Source: Neckera pumila (Eukaryota > Streptophyta > Bryopsida > Hypnales > Neckeraceae). Taken from it: 64,000 bases of DNA. Below, one piece after another: positions 1 through 13,938 of the stretch. Positions within the stretch are counted from its first letter, which is position 1, and every line of letters begins with the position of its first letter. Position numbers and translations under genes: made by a program. The notes under the pieces were generated by a model that worked only from the letters and a program-made list of their open reading frames with translations, was not told the DNA's origin and did not search any database. Where the stretch lies: the NCBI GenBank assembly GCA_963969595.1, contig OZ018417.1, positions 21,950,501 through 22,014,500 on the forward strand, given 5' to 3'.

Positions 1-101
1 TTATCAATCAAATTCGTCACCTAAAAACCATGTAATTCCTTGTTCCACAGGGGGGTAACGCAAGCCTGATCTGAAATATGTGCAATACGTAATGTATGCA
101 G

Positions 102-2771
102 GTTCCGAGAGCTTCAGAGAGTAACTGACTTAAAAGGAGCAGAAACTCGCAACGATCTGAAAGTAGCCAACCTAGAGCTGGACCGACAGAAAGTTATCCT
201 GGAAGAGACTAAAAATGCCCTTGATCAGGCCAGGCTGGAGAATGAGACCTGGATTGCCAAAGTTAAGGTTAGTGAATGCTAATACAATCAATCACCATAT
301 ATATCACCCACATTTTTTTCACTATTTCTTGGCAAATATGAGCTTCAGGATGGTTAGAATGCGACAAATTCATGCTCTCCTTTATTGTGGTATTTTAAAA
401 TGGTAAATTTTAAAGTTTTGATAATGTGACATTCAATTGCTTGAGACTTTGAAAATAAGGTACCTTCAAATGCCTGGATCCTTGAAAACTAGTGCTTTCA
501 AGTGTTCTTGTACGTTTCAGGTGGCCGAAAGAACCTTCAGCCCTAAATTCTATAGATATGAGTTTTAATTGGAATCCAATTTTCAGATGAGCAATTCAAT
601 ATGGCTCCAGTTTTCAATCAGGCGACCTAAACTGCTTCAGTTCCTCAAAACTCAGCCTTTACTATGCCTGCCAAGTTCGTGAAATTAGGCCATTTTAATG
701 AATACGGAATTGGTTGGCTTCATGTATGATGTCACACACTTATCAATGTATTTTGGAATTTTAGGTCCTGAAAGAGAAGGTAAATGGAGAAAAGAGCCGG
801 CCCATTGAGGAGCTAAAGAATGAGTTGGAGAAGCCAGTCAGTGAGCTGAAGGAAGAATTGCGGGTTACTCGGGCCCAAATTGAGGCCTATCAGAAGGAGA
901 AAAATGCTAAACTCGAGGCTTATCAGAGCGGAAAGGACGCCCAACTCAAGGCGTATCAGAGAGAGAGAAACTCACAGATTGGGATATCTGAGAGAGACAA
1001 GTCCAGGTGTGTCTCAGTCTTGAGAGCCGAAGCTTTGGAGGACAATGACAGCAAGTTGAAGGGAAGCTTGCTGGAAAATAAGCAGCTTGAAGATAAACTC
1101 AGGTAAACATGTAGGGCTAGCTGCTTAAATTGTGCTTTCAGCTAGCTACATTACATGCTCACTAGAAGAATGCTTTGCAGATAATTTGGTGCATGCTTTC
1201 TTTCCGAAGTAGTTAAGAAGTCATACACTTATCTAGATTCAAGTTTCTGTTTGATCTTTTTTGTCGCATGGTACATCTTTAATCAAGCAAACCAAAGCTT
1301 TGCGCAATAGTGAACACAGAAACTAAGAGGCTTGGGGACCAAATGATAATGGAATCTCTTCTTATATGTAGAACTTGAATGTTTTTAAAACATCTCTATG
1401 TACTAATTCCTTTGTTGACCACCTTTCAGGTCTGTCACTGAAGAGAAAGATAGGATGTCAATCCGGTTGCAATCGGTACAAGAAGACATCAGAAAACTGC
1501 TTTGTGCACGGGGCTCAGTGGAACAGCTCCAAAGTTTGCTCAAAGAGAAAGGAGTGTCTGTAGGTAATGGGAGTAGATTGAAACCAATCAACACTGCCAC
1601 CAAAAGTAGTTTGAAAGTCAAGAAAGGCTCAATTTCACCCCAGATCGGCAACTTGGACCAGAGCACCACTCCCACTAGATTCAGGTTTATTCACTTACCC
1701 TTCTCATGCTTGTCTCAAAGAAGCTTGCTGGGTAACAGTCTTCAATTTTCCATAAAAAGAAATGAACCAAAATAGGATACAGTGTTGCAATATTTTCAAA
1801 ACTTTCCTCCCAATAGGCCACTCTACTTGTGTCACCAGTTCAATGGAGTCTATTTGTGCCACGGCAGCATGTAGCAGTAGTGCAATCTCAAATTAATAAA
1901 TGTGCACTACTAATAGAGGCACAAATAGTCTTATCTGAATTCCAATAGGATGGCTTCCCTTCTCTGTACACAGAATAGTGAAATTAGGTTGCTGCATACT
2001 AATTTCTTGACATTCAACACTATATAAATATGCACATCCATTGCATAAGAATGCAGTAATGAAGCAACTATGTGTGTTGTATGGGTTGCTGCACTGTTCA
2101 TGGCTTGGGTATAGAGAATTGCATGTGCCTCCATGTGGACAAGCAATGGCTCATGAACTACCTTCTGTCAGTGAAGGCAACCTAATTGTTGAGGCAACCC
2201 AATTTCACTATTTTGTGTACTGTAGCTTTTTTCAATACAAGGTCTCTTTTTTTCAGTAGAAAAGAAATGACTCATAGAGTGAAGTTTTAGTCTTTAATCC
2301 ACAAGGGACACAGGTTTTCAAAATACACAAAATAATCAATCAGAGAAGCTTGATGTGACCTCTAAGGGTTACCGTAATCAACATTACATTTTGGGGCCAC
2401 TAGCAGGTACGGGTTAAGCTTAAGTTATAGCACAATGATTGAGCTAATTGACAGTGTTCAAAGCAGCTCTACTGTTTGCTGCTTCATATGTACTGTACAC
2501 CAAGCAATAAGTTAACTAGTCTAGGCATTTCAGCTGATAGAGTAGAATGAACTCAATCTGGTGACATACATCAACAACTTGTTAAGTTACATTGACTCTG
2601 CCTTTTCAATCCTAAAACTTGGCCAATACAAGAACAGTATCCTACTCCACACATGGTCAGCACATGTAATTTAATTGTGATTTTATTGCAGACAATGACA
2701 GAACGCAGGGAGCCACTGCCAAGGTGCCATCAGCTAATATCATGCTCTCCACACTATCCAAAAGCCTATGA
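102..2771 (+). CDS. 3' part of a coiled-coil protein gene (four exons, 5' end outside window)
   Basis: Exons at 102-267, 765-1102, 1430-1684 and 2702-2771 join in one frame (phases 0, 2, 2), each bordered by AG acceptors and GT donors. They give about 275 C-terminal residues. The first three exons are rich in Lys, Glu, Gln and Leu with few prolines, as in a long coiled coil. Exon 2 carries three successive 11-residue units starting EAYQ, EAYQ and KAYQ, a hendecad spacing. Exon 3 ends in a basic, Ser/Thr/Pro-rich tail (about 1575-1684), and the last exon adds about 22 residues ending STLSKSL before TGA at 2769. The last acceptor is ambiguous: AG at 2691 would give only Arg-Gln then stop, AG at 2701 keeps the frame open. 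The final intron holds a short inverted-repeat element. I do not recognise the family; a cytoskeletal or scaffold protein is a guess from the coiled coil only. Confidence 0.72.
1969..2217 (+). mobile_element. Short inverted-repeat element (MITE) in the last intron, TA-flanked
   Basis: The ends are imperfect inverted repeats: CACAGAATAGTGAAATTAGG on the left against the complement of CCAATTTCACTATTTTGTG on the right. TA stands on both sides (1967-1968 and 2218-2219). A second copy in opposite orientation lies at 12493-12733, sharing the internal sequence around the 'tgtggacaagcaatggctca' segment. No coding capacity. Family not named. Confidence 0.7.
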
Positions 2772-3282
2772 AAAGGTGGTGATTGCCTTAAGTAGACGAG
2801 GTTGGTTTTCAACTGAATCCATCATTGACAACTATTGCACTAGCAAAAAAAAGAAATGCACATTATCTATGTGCATTTCAAGTTTTATTCTGATGAAATC
2901 TTTGTACTGAATGTGTACCGATAACAGCTGACAAGCATGTAATGAACAAGAAGGAGAACTCCAGACCCTTTGGGAGGGCCATGCAAATCAAGTGTTTGTT
3001 TGTTACAGCAATTGAAAGTCCCACATAATCAAAACCTTGCCCACCAAACAAGGAACAATGAATGAAAGCCTTAAATTTGATCTCCAAGTCCTTGCTGTGA
3101 AGAGAATGCTGTTATCTTTTACAAGAGGGCTCATCCAGTATAATGTGGTTTTGTATGCAGCTCCAGCTCCATCAGATCAAGATTGGAGTCAATCCCAAAG
3201 TTTGACCAAGTTCGTCAATTGTCCCAAAATGACTATTTGAGAGTATTTGAGAGTCATTTTGCAGTCAACTGAGGATCATTTC
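2772..3282. other. Intergenic, downstream of the coiled-coil gene
   Basis: Nothing recognisable apart from the probable 3' untranslated region just after the stop at 2771. Short open frames here look like chance. Confidence 0.4.
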
Positions 3283-3474
3283 AGATCTACCATTCCTTTA
3301 GATTTCAGAATTTCAAATCTATCAATATTTTAGATATTTGAATTTCAGATCTACCATTCCTTTAGATTTCAGAATTTCAAATCTATCAATATTTTAGATA
3401 TTTGAATTTCAGATCTACCATTCTTCTAGATTTTAGAATTTCAAATTTACCTTTTTTCCTAGATTTCAAAATTC
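3283..3474. repeat. 64-bp tandem repeat, two full copies plus a diverged third
   Basis: The unit starting AGATCTACCATTCCTTTAG begins at 3283, 3347 and 3411, exactly 64 bp apart. The first two copies are nearly identical and the third decays after about 50 bp. Internally the unit itself repeats the words TAGATTTCAGAATTTCAAAT. Confidence 0.9.
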
Positions 3475-6400
3475 TAGATCCACCTTATTCCTAGATTTCA
3501 AAAACTCAAATATTGGTATTTAATAGCTTTTATTTGTTTAGAAAACCTTACAATATCATAGATTTTAAAACTTCTTTAATTTTCAATATTTGTAGATTTG
3601 TATAGATTATAGAAATCTACAAATCATAGATATCTTAGAAGTAAATTTAAGAAAATCATTGTATAAGACTACAACAACTTACAAGTCTTATATGCCCAAC
3701 CTAATGGTACTCTTGACAATTGATACGAGACAATTGATATAAGACAAATGCAAATGAACTTTGGATGCAACTAGAAAACAACTAGAAATCAACTAAGAAC
3801 CAACTAATGTATGATTTAAAAGCGACTAGGAAACGACTAGCTTCATTATCAAAAAATTCAATTTTTTTTGTTGATTTGGTCGCATTCATTTGGTTCACTT
3901 TTCAATTTTGTTTTTTTGTTGACAGTGTTGTACTTGGAGCCTATGAGGAGGACGTACATGTTTGGCAAAATTGTACACTGAATAGGGGTATTAAAGGGAC
4001 CAAAAAATTGAAGGAACTTATCCTCAAAAAATTGTTGATGTTTGAAATATGATGTATAGTCCCCACACACTTAAATAACTATTGATGTACAATAAATGTA
4101 GATATTTATACAGTGTGAGATGTCGATTAATTAGTATAGGTCCCCTTAATACCTCTATAAAGTATACATGATTTACAATGGCTTAAAGGCACGTCGAACC
4201 CCTGAAATCCACATCGGATACTTGAAAGTCACTAAAGGTGTTAGTCAGTTCTAAATATATAAGTCATTCTCTAGTTGCATTTGAGTCAAGCTTAGTCCCA
4301 ATATATGATTGTGTCTTTTATAAAACAGTATCGAATGAACTATGAACAAAAAGGAATGCACGAAGTTTGGTTTTCATGAATTCTTCATCTACCAGTGGCA
4401 AGAACAATTGGGAGATGACTCTGACACACCCGACATAGCAAAGCTGTGCAATTAGAGAGGTCCAGTGAAGATGCAATCATTCCGGACATGCAGTCATTCC
4501 TCTCTAGTCTTTTATAGGCCCATTTCTACTATATAGTAGAGCTTCATATGTTCAGCATTTCACACTTATAGTTTTCATGTTGGAAATAGGTGCATTCATC
4601 TTAGTAGGTTAAGGATGTAACCATACTTATGTATTTGTTGATGGTTTATACTTTCACTAAGTCCCACTATATGCAAATTTGTGTGTAATTGTGAAAAGAG
4701 AGATGATGTTTGCAATTGTTTAGGGGGGGTTGCATAAATGAAGAGACAACTACACTCACTTTTATCAAGAGAGCCTCCATGTAAGTTAACTTGTAAAGGA
4801 TGTTCAAAACACTTGTCCTTGTGGAGTATAATGTGCATTTTAGGATACAAAGTTGTATTTGAAGATGCAAAAATGGTTCAATTCATATGATTTTTTTTGG
4901 AAGGTCAAAAGTATCAATAATAAATGCTCCATAAAATATATTGTTCTCGACTTTGTAATGCAATTTTCTTAAAATATTATACTCATAGAATAGGCAAAAG
5001 TGGTGCAATTTTACATATATTGTTACATTATTAGGATATAGAATGTAAAAGATAGGTCTAAATCACTTGCAGATTTTTGCAATGCTATTTGTAAGAATGG
5101 CTATGCATTTACTTTTGCAATAAACATCGTGTGAATATGTAGTAAATTGTTTATACAACATTAGATTTGAAAATACCATACATTTGGCTCATACAAAGAG
5201 ACTAGAATTTGCATACAAGCGTGTGTTGATTGCGTGTAGGACCATTGACCTCCTAGCAACTGGAATTGGCCTCCATTCCACAAGTGTGGCATCAATTCCC
5301 TTTTACTTGCACTTCATTCCTTGGAGAAGGACATTTATTCTTTGCATAATATGAAAACAATGAGTGGTTTTAGAAATGAATATGGTTAGTACATATCAAA
5401 ATGCACTAAAATTATAAGCTATGCTAGTCATCTTTTGAAAATATAACAATCTTGATTTGTGTATGCGATCATGTTTGTATTTGAATGTATACCTACTTAG
5501 TCTCATGTGCTTTAGTGAATTACTATATATTGCCTCAAAATACAAATATGTGCCTATACAATGGGTTAGAAAATATATCTTGCAGTTTTGGAATTTTTTT
5601 CAAAATTTAGCCAATTTACATCAATCCGTAGCACAACTATTTTTAGATCATGCCATACCTATTAGAGTTGTTTTCCTTGTCAAATATGGAATTCTTGACA
5701 TTTCAAGGACTCTATTGGTCCTCCATTTTCTTTAGGATTAAGCATTGGAGATAAAGGAAAATTAATTAATATAGAATTATAACCAATAGTCTTGAAGTAT
5801 CAATGAAAACAACGACTATTTGTCAAATTTATAAATTCATTTCATCTACATTGTCTGTTTTTATCCTAGATTGTCTCTTTTTTTTTTTCTTGAAACATAT
5901 GGACCATTTCCATCGGAAGAGGAAACAATACAAAGAACCAAAGGACCACGCCTCAGCAAACTCACAGTGAGTATAAATCAAAATTTTCACAACATTATTT
6001 TAATTTTTTTCTTTTTCCTTTTTATTAAAACTATAGGAAGGAGGAGCCATGCCTAAGCAACAAGGGCTGCAACAGCGACAACAGTGCCCACCAGAGCCAC
6101 CCAACACCTAGTCAGCTAAAATCTCCCAATTTTGGGATGGTAAAGTTCCATTGAATAGTGAGCTGAGATCATGACTAGAAGATTAGATTGTCTCTTTAAA
6201 AACAAGAAATTTAATGAGTAATCTATATATGCCTAACACCATTTGGGTATATTCAATTCATGCCCATTTTAAAACACCCCCTATGTGAATTAAATAAAAA
6301 ATGGGAATAAATCATGCCCTTTGTTTAACTATAAACAATGAATTATTTCCTTTGTCAAAGCAATCTTTGAATGAATGTCTATTTGTAGTTGCAATATATG

Positions 6401-7604
6401 CCTTCAAATTTTTTTTTAATTAAATGAAATGGCACTTGAATGTCAATAGTGAAAGTTTCAAAAAATATCATCTTTCATCAATTTTTCGCTAAAGGAGTTT
6501 ACTTTGACAAAAAATTAAAAACCAGAAGAAACCTAACAAAGAATATTTTGAAATCATGCACTTTACAAATTTGAAAACATTATTTCTACTATACTGTAAT
6601 ACTATTATTATGAAAGGAATTTTTTGATAATATAGTATATTATATAGGTTGACCAATAAATTAAACTGTAAAAGTAATGAAAGATGGCTTAAATTATATT
6701 TTTAGTGCATGACAACATATATGGGGTCAATAAATCCCTGGTATTAGTCTCACAAATTGAAAAAATGTAGGTTTTGTCAAGAGTGCCTTTCTTTCACAAT
6801 CTCCACTTGTCTTGCGTGGTTGGCTAATGCAACTTAGGATTTGGAGTATTTCCATTGTGCTTTTTGAATGTATAGCAATATAGCCTTGGAATCCATATCA
6901 CCTTGTCATCTTTGCATGTCCTTTACCTTGGCATTTTGTTCATGTATTGGAATTTTTTGTTGTGTTTGAGAAGAGTGTAGTTTACATTAGGTCATTACTT
7001 TTGGATTTAGTATTAGGTGCAACATACTTGGGAAGTTTGGAATTTTCTTTAGGATTTTGTGAAGAGTTTTTGTGTCGTACTTAGGAATTTTGCATTTCTT
7101 TCAGTGACATAGCATCCTTTTCTGTGAAATTATACAATCTAAAAGACAAAGGTGTGAGTCCACTTACACTTGTTAAAAGCTTGGAGAAAGGTATACAAGT
7201 GAGTTGTCATTTGAGGCTTAAGAGTCTAGATTTTTTAGCAAGATCATGTTTTCTTGCATTGTGTGCATAAAAAACAAGATTGCTAGTTTTTTGTGTACCT
7301 TGCAGGCATTTATTGTAAAGGTGGTGGTACCAAGTGTTTTTTTGGTTAGAATTTTTGTTTATCTTTGCAAAAGCATTCTTATTTCAAACTGACAAGTTTG
7401 TACATTTGATGAGCAATGTGCAAAATGTAATTGTATGCATACGTGAAGTTGTGTTTTCTAAATACAAGTGTTGTTTTCCTTTTCATGTTCCCTTTGTAAA
7501 TCTTGTAGAGTATAGATGTATACAGTATAGCATTAATGGTGTCTTTCAACTAAATTGCTCTTGGTCATTATTTTCCTATTTTAGTTGTACATCCTAATTC
7601 AATG
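3475..7604. other. AT-rich intergenic DNA without recognisable genes
   Basis: Read on both strands; open frames are short, AT-driven and without splice context. No RNA gene or transposon end was identified. Confidence 0.4.
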
Positions 7605-7634
7605 TTATATATATATATATATATATATATATAA
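7605..7634. repeat. (TA)n microsatellite
   Basis: An uninterrupted run of about 15 TA units. Confidence 0.95.
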
Positions 7635-10600
7635 CACATTCCGTAGCAGAAAAAAATTTAAAAAGTTAATAAGTACTTAACTCCCTTTGCATTATGGAAT
7701 GACTTGAAAAATTATGTAACCAATAAGTGTTGTTAATTTGAAAAACTAAAACTAATACTCCACTATAAAATAGCCAACGGGTGTATTTGGATAGAAAAAT
7801 ATATATTTATAGTGAATTTATAGGGATTTTTTCTAACAATCAAATCTACAGAGCTATAGCCACTAAAACATTTGGAATGTAATTTCTTATTATAATTTGT
7901 TTTACCAAAACACGATTCATTTAAAATTTTAATACCCTCAGATGGAGTAAATGTAGCTTCGCTAAATGTCTATGGCCATTAGTTTTTTTTATTATAAATG
8001 AATTGTCTAAAGTGGAAAGGCCAAAAGTTAACTTGGATCCATATATCCTTTTCTAAAATTTATTTATTTCTACTTTATTCCATCCTACAATATCCTAAGA
8101 TCAAATTCCGTATGCCTTATACAAAATGTTTTTTTAGGTTAAATTTCCATTTGTTAGTTCAATTTAGATTTTTTGGATACTTCACTCGAAAGGTTCTTAT
8201 TTTGGCATTAACTGAGGATAACATTTTCTTTATTAGCTTTAGACCATAGAAAAGAATTTTTTATAAACAGAAGCTCCATGTGAGAGAATTTGAGTAGATA
8301 CCTTATTCAAAAAGTGTGCCAATGCTACATAGACAAAGCTAATCATAGTTTAGCTGCTTATTATCAGATCGTACATAATTCTACAATGCTAGTGTTGCCA
8401 TGATCAAATCCAACATTATAAAGCATCTTTGTAAAAAAATCTTGATCTTGCAAATACCCTATCTAGTAGGCAAATTAGTGGGAAAAAATATTTAAAAGTA
8501 GATGCCAAATCTTTTGAAAAAAATACTTTTTCAAACGATATTGTATGAAGAAAAAAGAATTCAAGGATGAATTCTATTTTTTGCTTTATTAAACCTTGTT
8601 TTCTAAAAAATATTGAATTTTTGACAAAAACGTCCTAATTTTGCTCTATACTTATAGTATGGTCCGTGTCCTAATTACAATATGATAATCATATTTATCT
8701 ATCATTCAAAGTTTATTATAAATTGAATCTTCTGAGAGCATATTTTCAAACATGTTGAAAGTGGTTAGTCTTTATCCAAAAATGAATTGTCTATGCATTC
8801 TTTAAATAATGATGTGTTCCAATCATAATTTTATTAGAGATATTCAAGTTGATTGAAGTCTTGTTTGACTTTGAAGAATATCTAGTTTTGAATAAAATGA
8901 TGACAATAAATACATGAGAATTAAATAACATCAACTCATTTGATGCAATATGATTTACTTGAAGTTTGGATCCAATTGAATCCATATCATATTAAAACTA
9001 CATTGTATCGGTATTTCATTCTTTGGTATTAAAAAGAATTGTATAATTTTTACCTTTCACATTGGAATTTAGTGAATTTTACCTTTTTCATTAGTTTAGA
9101 TGGATCCCTTTGCTTTTACTTAAAGCATTGTCACTGGGCGCTAGCTAAGTGTGCTACCATATCCAAAAATTGGACTATAGTTGAAATTTGAGGTTTATAA
9201 TTTTTGAATGGACAAATATGTGGAACAAACTAGCTAAATACATTTAATTCCAATTCTTTCATCTTTTAATATTAACATATTTTATGCTTTATTTTTGTTT
9301 AATAACTTTTTTCACCATTTTCTTAATTTTCAATTTGGTTCACTACTTTGCATGTGCAATGTTTGTGGAGTAGGTTTCAAAAAGAATTGTATGATGGAAA
9401 TCTAATCTAAACATCAAAAACCTAAATAAAAGTTATAAATTATGATCCACCATTATATCCATGCAACTAGATGTACCATTGCACCAACCAATCTTCATCA
9501 GTAAATTTTGAAGCCAAAACTGAAAATTCTTTTAAAATTGAATTTAGAAATGAATAAAATTAATTTAAAATAAGGACCCCATTTCTTTGAAATGTAGAAT
9601 GTTAAACTCAAATGATGGTGCTTTTAGAAGATTTTGATCTTATTAACAATTTAAAGTCATTTTGGGAGAGTAATTTTTATAATAGAAAATGTAGTTTTCA
9701 CTTTGTTTTACTGTAATAAAATGTATTCAAAAACCTATATTACATAAATGTTTGAGAGCAAACATACCAATCCACAAACATTTATGTGATTGGAAAAAAC
9801 ATAGTTTTTGTGTGTACAAGACATGTTTTGCGTCCACTTATTGTTCAAAATTTGAAAAAATTGGAGCTTACAAGGAATTAACATAGAATGACGTTTAATT
9901 TCATTCTAATGTACTCAAGCTTGTACTTAGCTTCATACAAAGACATATTGAGTGTAGATCTGTTTATCATTGCCACAATGTATAGCATACAAGAAAGCTA
10001 TAAATGAACCTCTCTATAGCTAGCATTTAAAATGACAAAAAATAGTCCTCCTTCTTCCAAGGTCTCCAACAAGAAGCTGCATTTTTGCTTTGTCCACCCA
10101 TAATGTTTCTTTTATCTTTCAAAATGAATTGACCAAAATATATGTAGAACTTTGTTTTGTTTGTAAATTGTTCTTTGCAAAAATATTATAAATCCAGTAA
10201 ATTTTAACCGTTTCAAAACAAGGGATAGTCTAAACTTCTAAAATTATATAGATGTATTATAAAATAATTTTAGAATAATAATGAAATGATGACTTTCAAA
10301 CAAAAGCTTTAATATATGATCCATATATCATGTCCATACAATTAGATCTGCTACTACACCAATCAATAAGTTTTTAGAAAATTTGAAACCAAAATAAAAT
10401 TTCCTTCTAAAATTTATTATAGATTGAAAATGTTTACCTATTACAAAAGATAAAGTTTTGGAAGATTTAAACTACAATGAAGTGGATTCACTAGATTGCT
10501 TTTGTAAAAAATTGTCATTTTTATATTTTTATAGCAAGATTTAAAATATATTAGTAAATATGACAAAAGAAATCCAAGTACTTTGATATTATTTCTCTAG

Positions 10601-11620
10601 TTCAAAATACAAATGGAAAATAATGGTATGAAAATATTGAATGTAATCATTTAACTATTTACATCCAAAACATATTTTGCTACCACCTTTAAGCCAAATT
10701 CCATATGCAATCAAACTAAATTAAGATATTATTTTTTTAAGAATTTCAAATTTGATAATTTTTACAAGGTAAATTAATCTTTTCTTCAAGTGATGCATTT
10801 TTATAATATTAGATAGAAAATCAAAATATCATGAAGAAAAATGTATTAACAATAATGTATATTATAATCATTTCTTTTTTTTGTCAAATTAATGTTGAAA
10901 TTAAAAACTTGCATTTAATTAATATGAAAATTATTACTAAATAGAAAATACAAATGAAACAAACAATATTGTGTGATTTGATACTAATACATGAAGCTTA
11001 CAAAATTTTGGAAGAAAACATGGATTTATTGCAATTCTATAAGCTAACATGGAGTAGAAACTAAAATTGCTACTCTTCATTTTATAAATTTAGTCATATA
11101 AGGTTGCGCATAAGATGATTTTCATCTTCCATTTTGATTGTGTACTCTCAATCTCATGGCATTGTGTATATCCCAATAGTAAAAATGCAAAGTTGATCTT
11201 CTTATCTTTTGAATTTTGAATTCAAAATATTTGCAACCTTATCTAGTTCAATAATTGGATTCTTATTCTTAAATGATCCAGCTTCAAAATTAAACTTTAA
11301 ATCCCTACAAACAATATTTTCATGTTAAAATAAACTATGATTACCATCTAAACTCTTAAGACTTCTTCTTCCATCAAAAATCACTCAAAATTGTTGTATC
11401 TATTGCAAAGAGAAAATCATTTAAAATCATTTTTTTCTTTGGATATCTAATGGTAACTTGCACCATGCTTGTATAAGAATGTGTGAAAGAATAATTTAAA
11501 GCTTTGACCTCTTATATTTCGAGACATTTGCATTTAAAGTGAAAAAATGATATTAGATTATAAGAATTTTGAATACTCTTAACTTAAATTTTTTGCACTA
11601 TCCATACCTAAAGTTTAGCT
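7635..11620. other. AT-rich intergenic DNA without recognisable genes
   Basis: Strongly AT-rich with many poly-A and poly-T stretches. I see no coding pattern, RNA gene or clear element boundary. Confidence 0.4.
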
Positions 11621-11657
11621 GTTTGTTTGTTTTGTTTTGTTTTGTTTTGTTTTGTTA
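11621..11657. repeat. (GTTTT)n microsatellite
   Basis: Begins as GTTT and continues as about six GTTTT units. Confidence 0.95.
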
Positions 11658-11689
11658 CATTGAGATGTCCCGGACCTTGCATCCCCCGG

Positions 11690-11945
11690 CCGCATGCTTG
11701 GTATTGTCGGAAAGCTCTCAACGAGGAGGGGTGCATGGACTTGGTTTTGTGGTGTTTGGACCCATGGTGCGGAAGTTATTGAATTTCAAAGTATTTATGG
11801 AATCAAAAAATTAGAAAAATACTTTAATTTTGATTTTGGTGGCTATCTTGGTATCATCGGAAAGGACTCGGCAAGAAGGGGTGCATGGGCTTGGTTTCAT
11901 AGCGTTTGGACCTACTGTGCGAAAGTTATTGAATTCCAAAATTTC
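11690..11945 (+). repeat. Two tandem copies of a diverged repeat unit
   Basis: The stretch from TTGGTATTGTCGGAAAG (about 11698) to GAATTTCAAAG recurs from TTGGTATCATCGGAAAG (about 11849) to GAATTCCAAAA, with roughly 80% identity by eye. A third relative lies at about 23905-24005 (same 'gaggaggggtgcagg' and 'tttggacct' words), so this is a dispersed family. No stable protein frame runs through the copies. Confidence 0.7.
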
Positions 11946-12492
11946 CTTTTGTTTTGGTTGTGGCAATGGCACAAGGCACACTAGTACATCTTGAATTTAA
12001 GAAATCTAAATCATGATTGCCCGCAAAAAAACAAGAAGCTCCTTATTAACTTTCACATTACTAATCCAAATAGAATGAATCAAAGCTTTCTATATAATCT
12101 CTTAGAAATGGATTTTTTATTGGGTTATTTCAATTTATTTTTATGTTTTGGCTGCCTACCTTCAACTAATTTTTGTATTGTGAGGCACAACATTTGCTTC
12201 CGGACATTGATTGAAGTAAAAATTATATTCTTCAAAAGCTAACATGTTTTTTAATCTTTATAAAATCCAAAAACTCATTCCAAAAATTGAGATCACAAAA
12301 ACTTGTCCAAACCTTCTATCGTCCTCCAAGGGAACACTTGGAACTTTATGGGTTACATACTTAGAGTGTAAATACAAATCTCAATCATTTTGAGCCCTCC
12401 GTCAATTTGAAATTTGAAAATCAAGTCCAATTATATTTTGAGAATCAAGCGCCATCCTGTGAATCAAGGTGTTATACTTGTTTTGCTTACTA
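11946..12492. other. Intergenic, nothing recognised
   Basis: AT-rich DNA between two repeats with no gene or RNA signal. Confidence 0.4.
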
Positions 12493-12733
12493 CACACAAT
12501 AGTGAAATTGGGTTGCCTTAACAATTAGGTTGCTTTAATTGATAAAAGTTAGCTCATGAGCCATTGCTTGTCCACATGGAAGCGCATGCAATTCTCTAAA
12601 CCCGAGCCATAAACAGTGCAGCAATCTATACAACACAAATAAAGTTCCTTCATTATTGCATTCTTTGTACATATTTATATAGTGTTGAATGTCAAGAAAT
12701 TAGGGTGGGGCAACTTAATCTCACTACTTTGTG
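12493..12733 (-). mobile_element. Second copy of the 1969-2217 inverted-repeat element
   Basis: Left end CACACAATAGTGAAATTGGG and right end complement of CTCACTACTTTGTG, with TA on both sides. The interior matches the first copy in reverse orientation, including the 'gagccattgcttgtccacat' segment. Confidence 0.7.
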
Positions 12734-13356
12734 TAGTTACTACTGTCGAGTTTGGTGTACTAAACTTATGATTTTTCAAATGAAAAGGACTTCCATTTTC
12801 ACACATTCAAAACAGTGTTACCTGCTCCTCCTGTAAGAACAGGTTGCCATTGGGGGGCTGGAGGGGTTCAGGCCTAGACCTCTGGCCTCCAGCTTTGCAA
12901 AATTGGAGAAGAGAACTGGACCTTTCGGACACTGGGCTGGAGTTTTCTTTCCCAATTATACCCTTCTTGAAGATTTCAGAGTTTTTTCAGAGTTCTACCC
13001 ATAGTCAACCTGGATGGGCCTCCAGTTCCGAACCCCAATGGCAATTGGCTCTAACAACTACCACTGTGTTGCATTCCATGCTTGTACTGAGGTGGAGTGG
13101 AGACATTCAAAATCACACCCTGCCTAAAACTACCATCATCACAATCTGTACATCTCCAAAATGAATATGTATGTATGTTGAAGAAATGATTTTTGAACAT
13201 CTATCAGGGTTTTTTTATCTTTCATAACTTTTGCATATACAATAGAATTTGTCTTAGTACATGCCTTAGGTAGTATCCTTTTCATCTTTTATAACTTTTG
13301 CATATATCCTAAACTTGTCTTAGTACAAGTGGTTAGAAATGGGTTGTCTTTCTGCT
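12734..13356. other. Intergenic; one open frame of about 106 codons at 12844-13164, not recognised
   Basis: The frame is less AT-rich than its surroundings and Trp-, Ser- and Thr-rich, but it has no recognisable motif or splice context. It may be repeat-derived. Not called as a gene. Confidence 0.3.
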
Positions 13357-13938
13357 TTAACTTCCAAAGGATCAACTTGCTATTCTTAGCAATATAGAGA
13401 TTTTGGGCAGATACCTTTGACTAGAAATTTGCATATTTTCGGTACAAAACTTTAATAGAAATTGTGGATGAGGAATATCTTTCAAATGAACAAAATATCA
13501 TAGCCTTTGGAAATATGAGTAAAAAATTATGGCCTAAAATGTTATTGTTTTCATCAGTGGGCAGTCCAGGCAGATTAAAAAAAAAAAAAATTCCAGAAAT
13601 AAAATTTGAAATTGGTTTTCTAGATTTATATATAGGCAGAAAGCTGTGAAACATTCCATTTTGATCAATGAATCAAAAGTTATGAGGAGTTTTAATTTGT
13701 GGGGTAGTTATAGATTTTCTACTCTAAAATAGACTTTGAAGTTGTTTATTTAACTCAATTTTTTAATGTTTTTTGAAAAAAATTAAATCATAGGATGTAG
13801 ATTGTTTATTACAACATTACACTACCATTGAATTGACATTTTTCAATTCCATAATTAAGTTCTAAATAATTTCGTATTATGAATCATTCTCTACTTCTTT
13901 CTACTTACTATTTTTTTTCCTATATCCTTACGGTTGGC

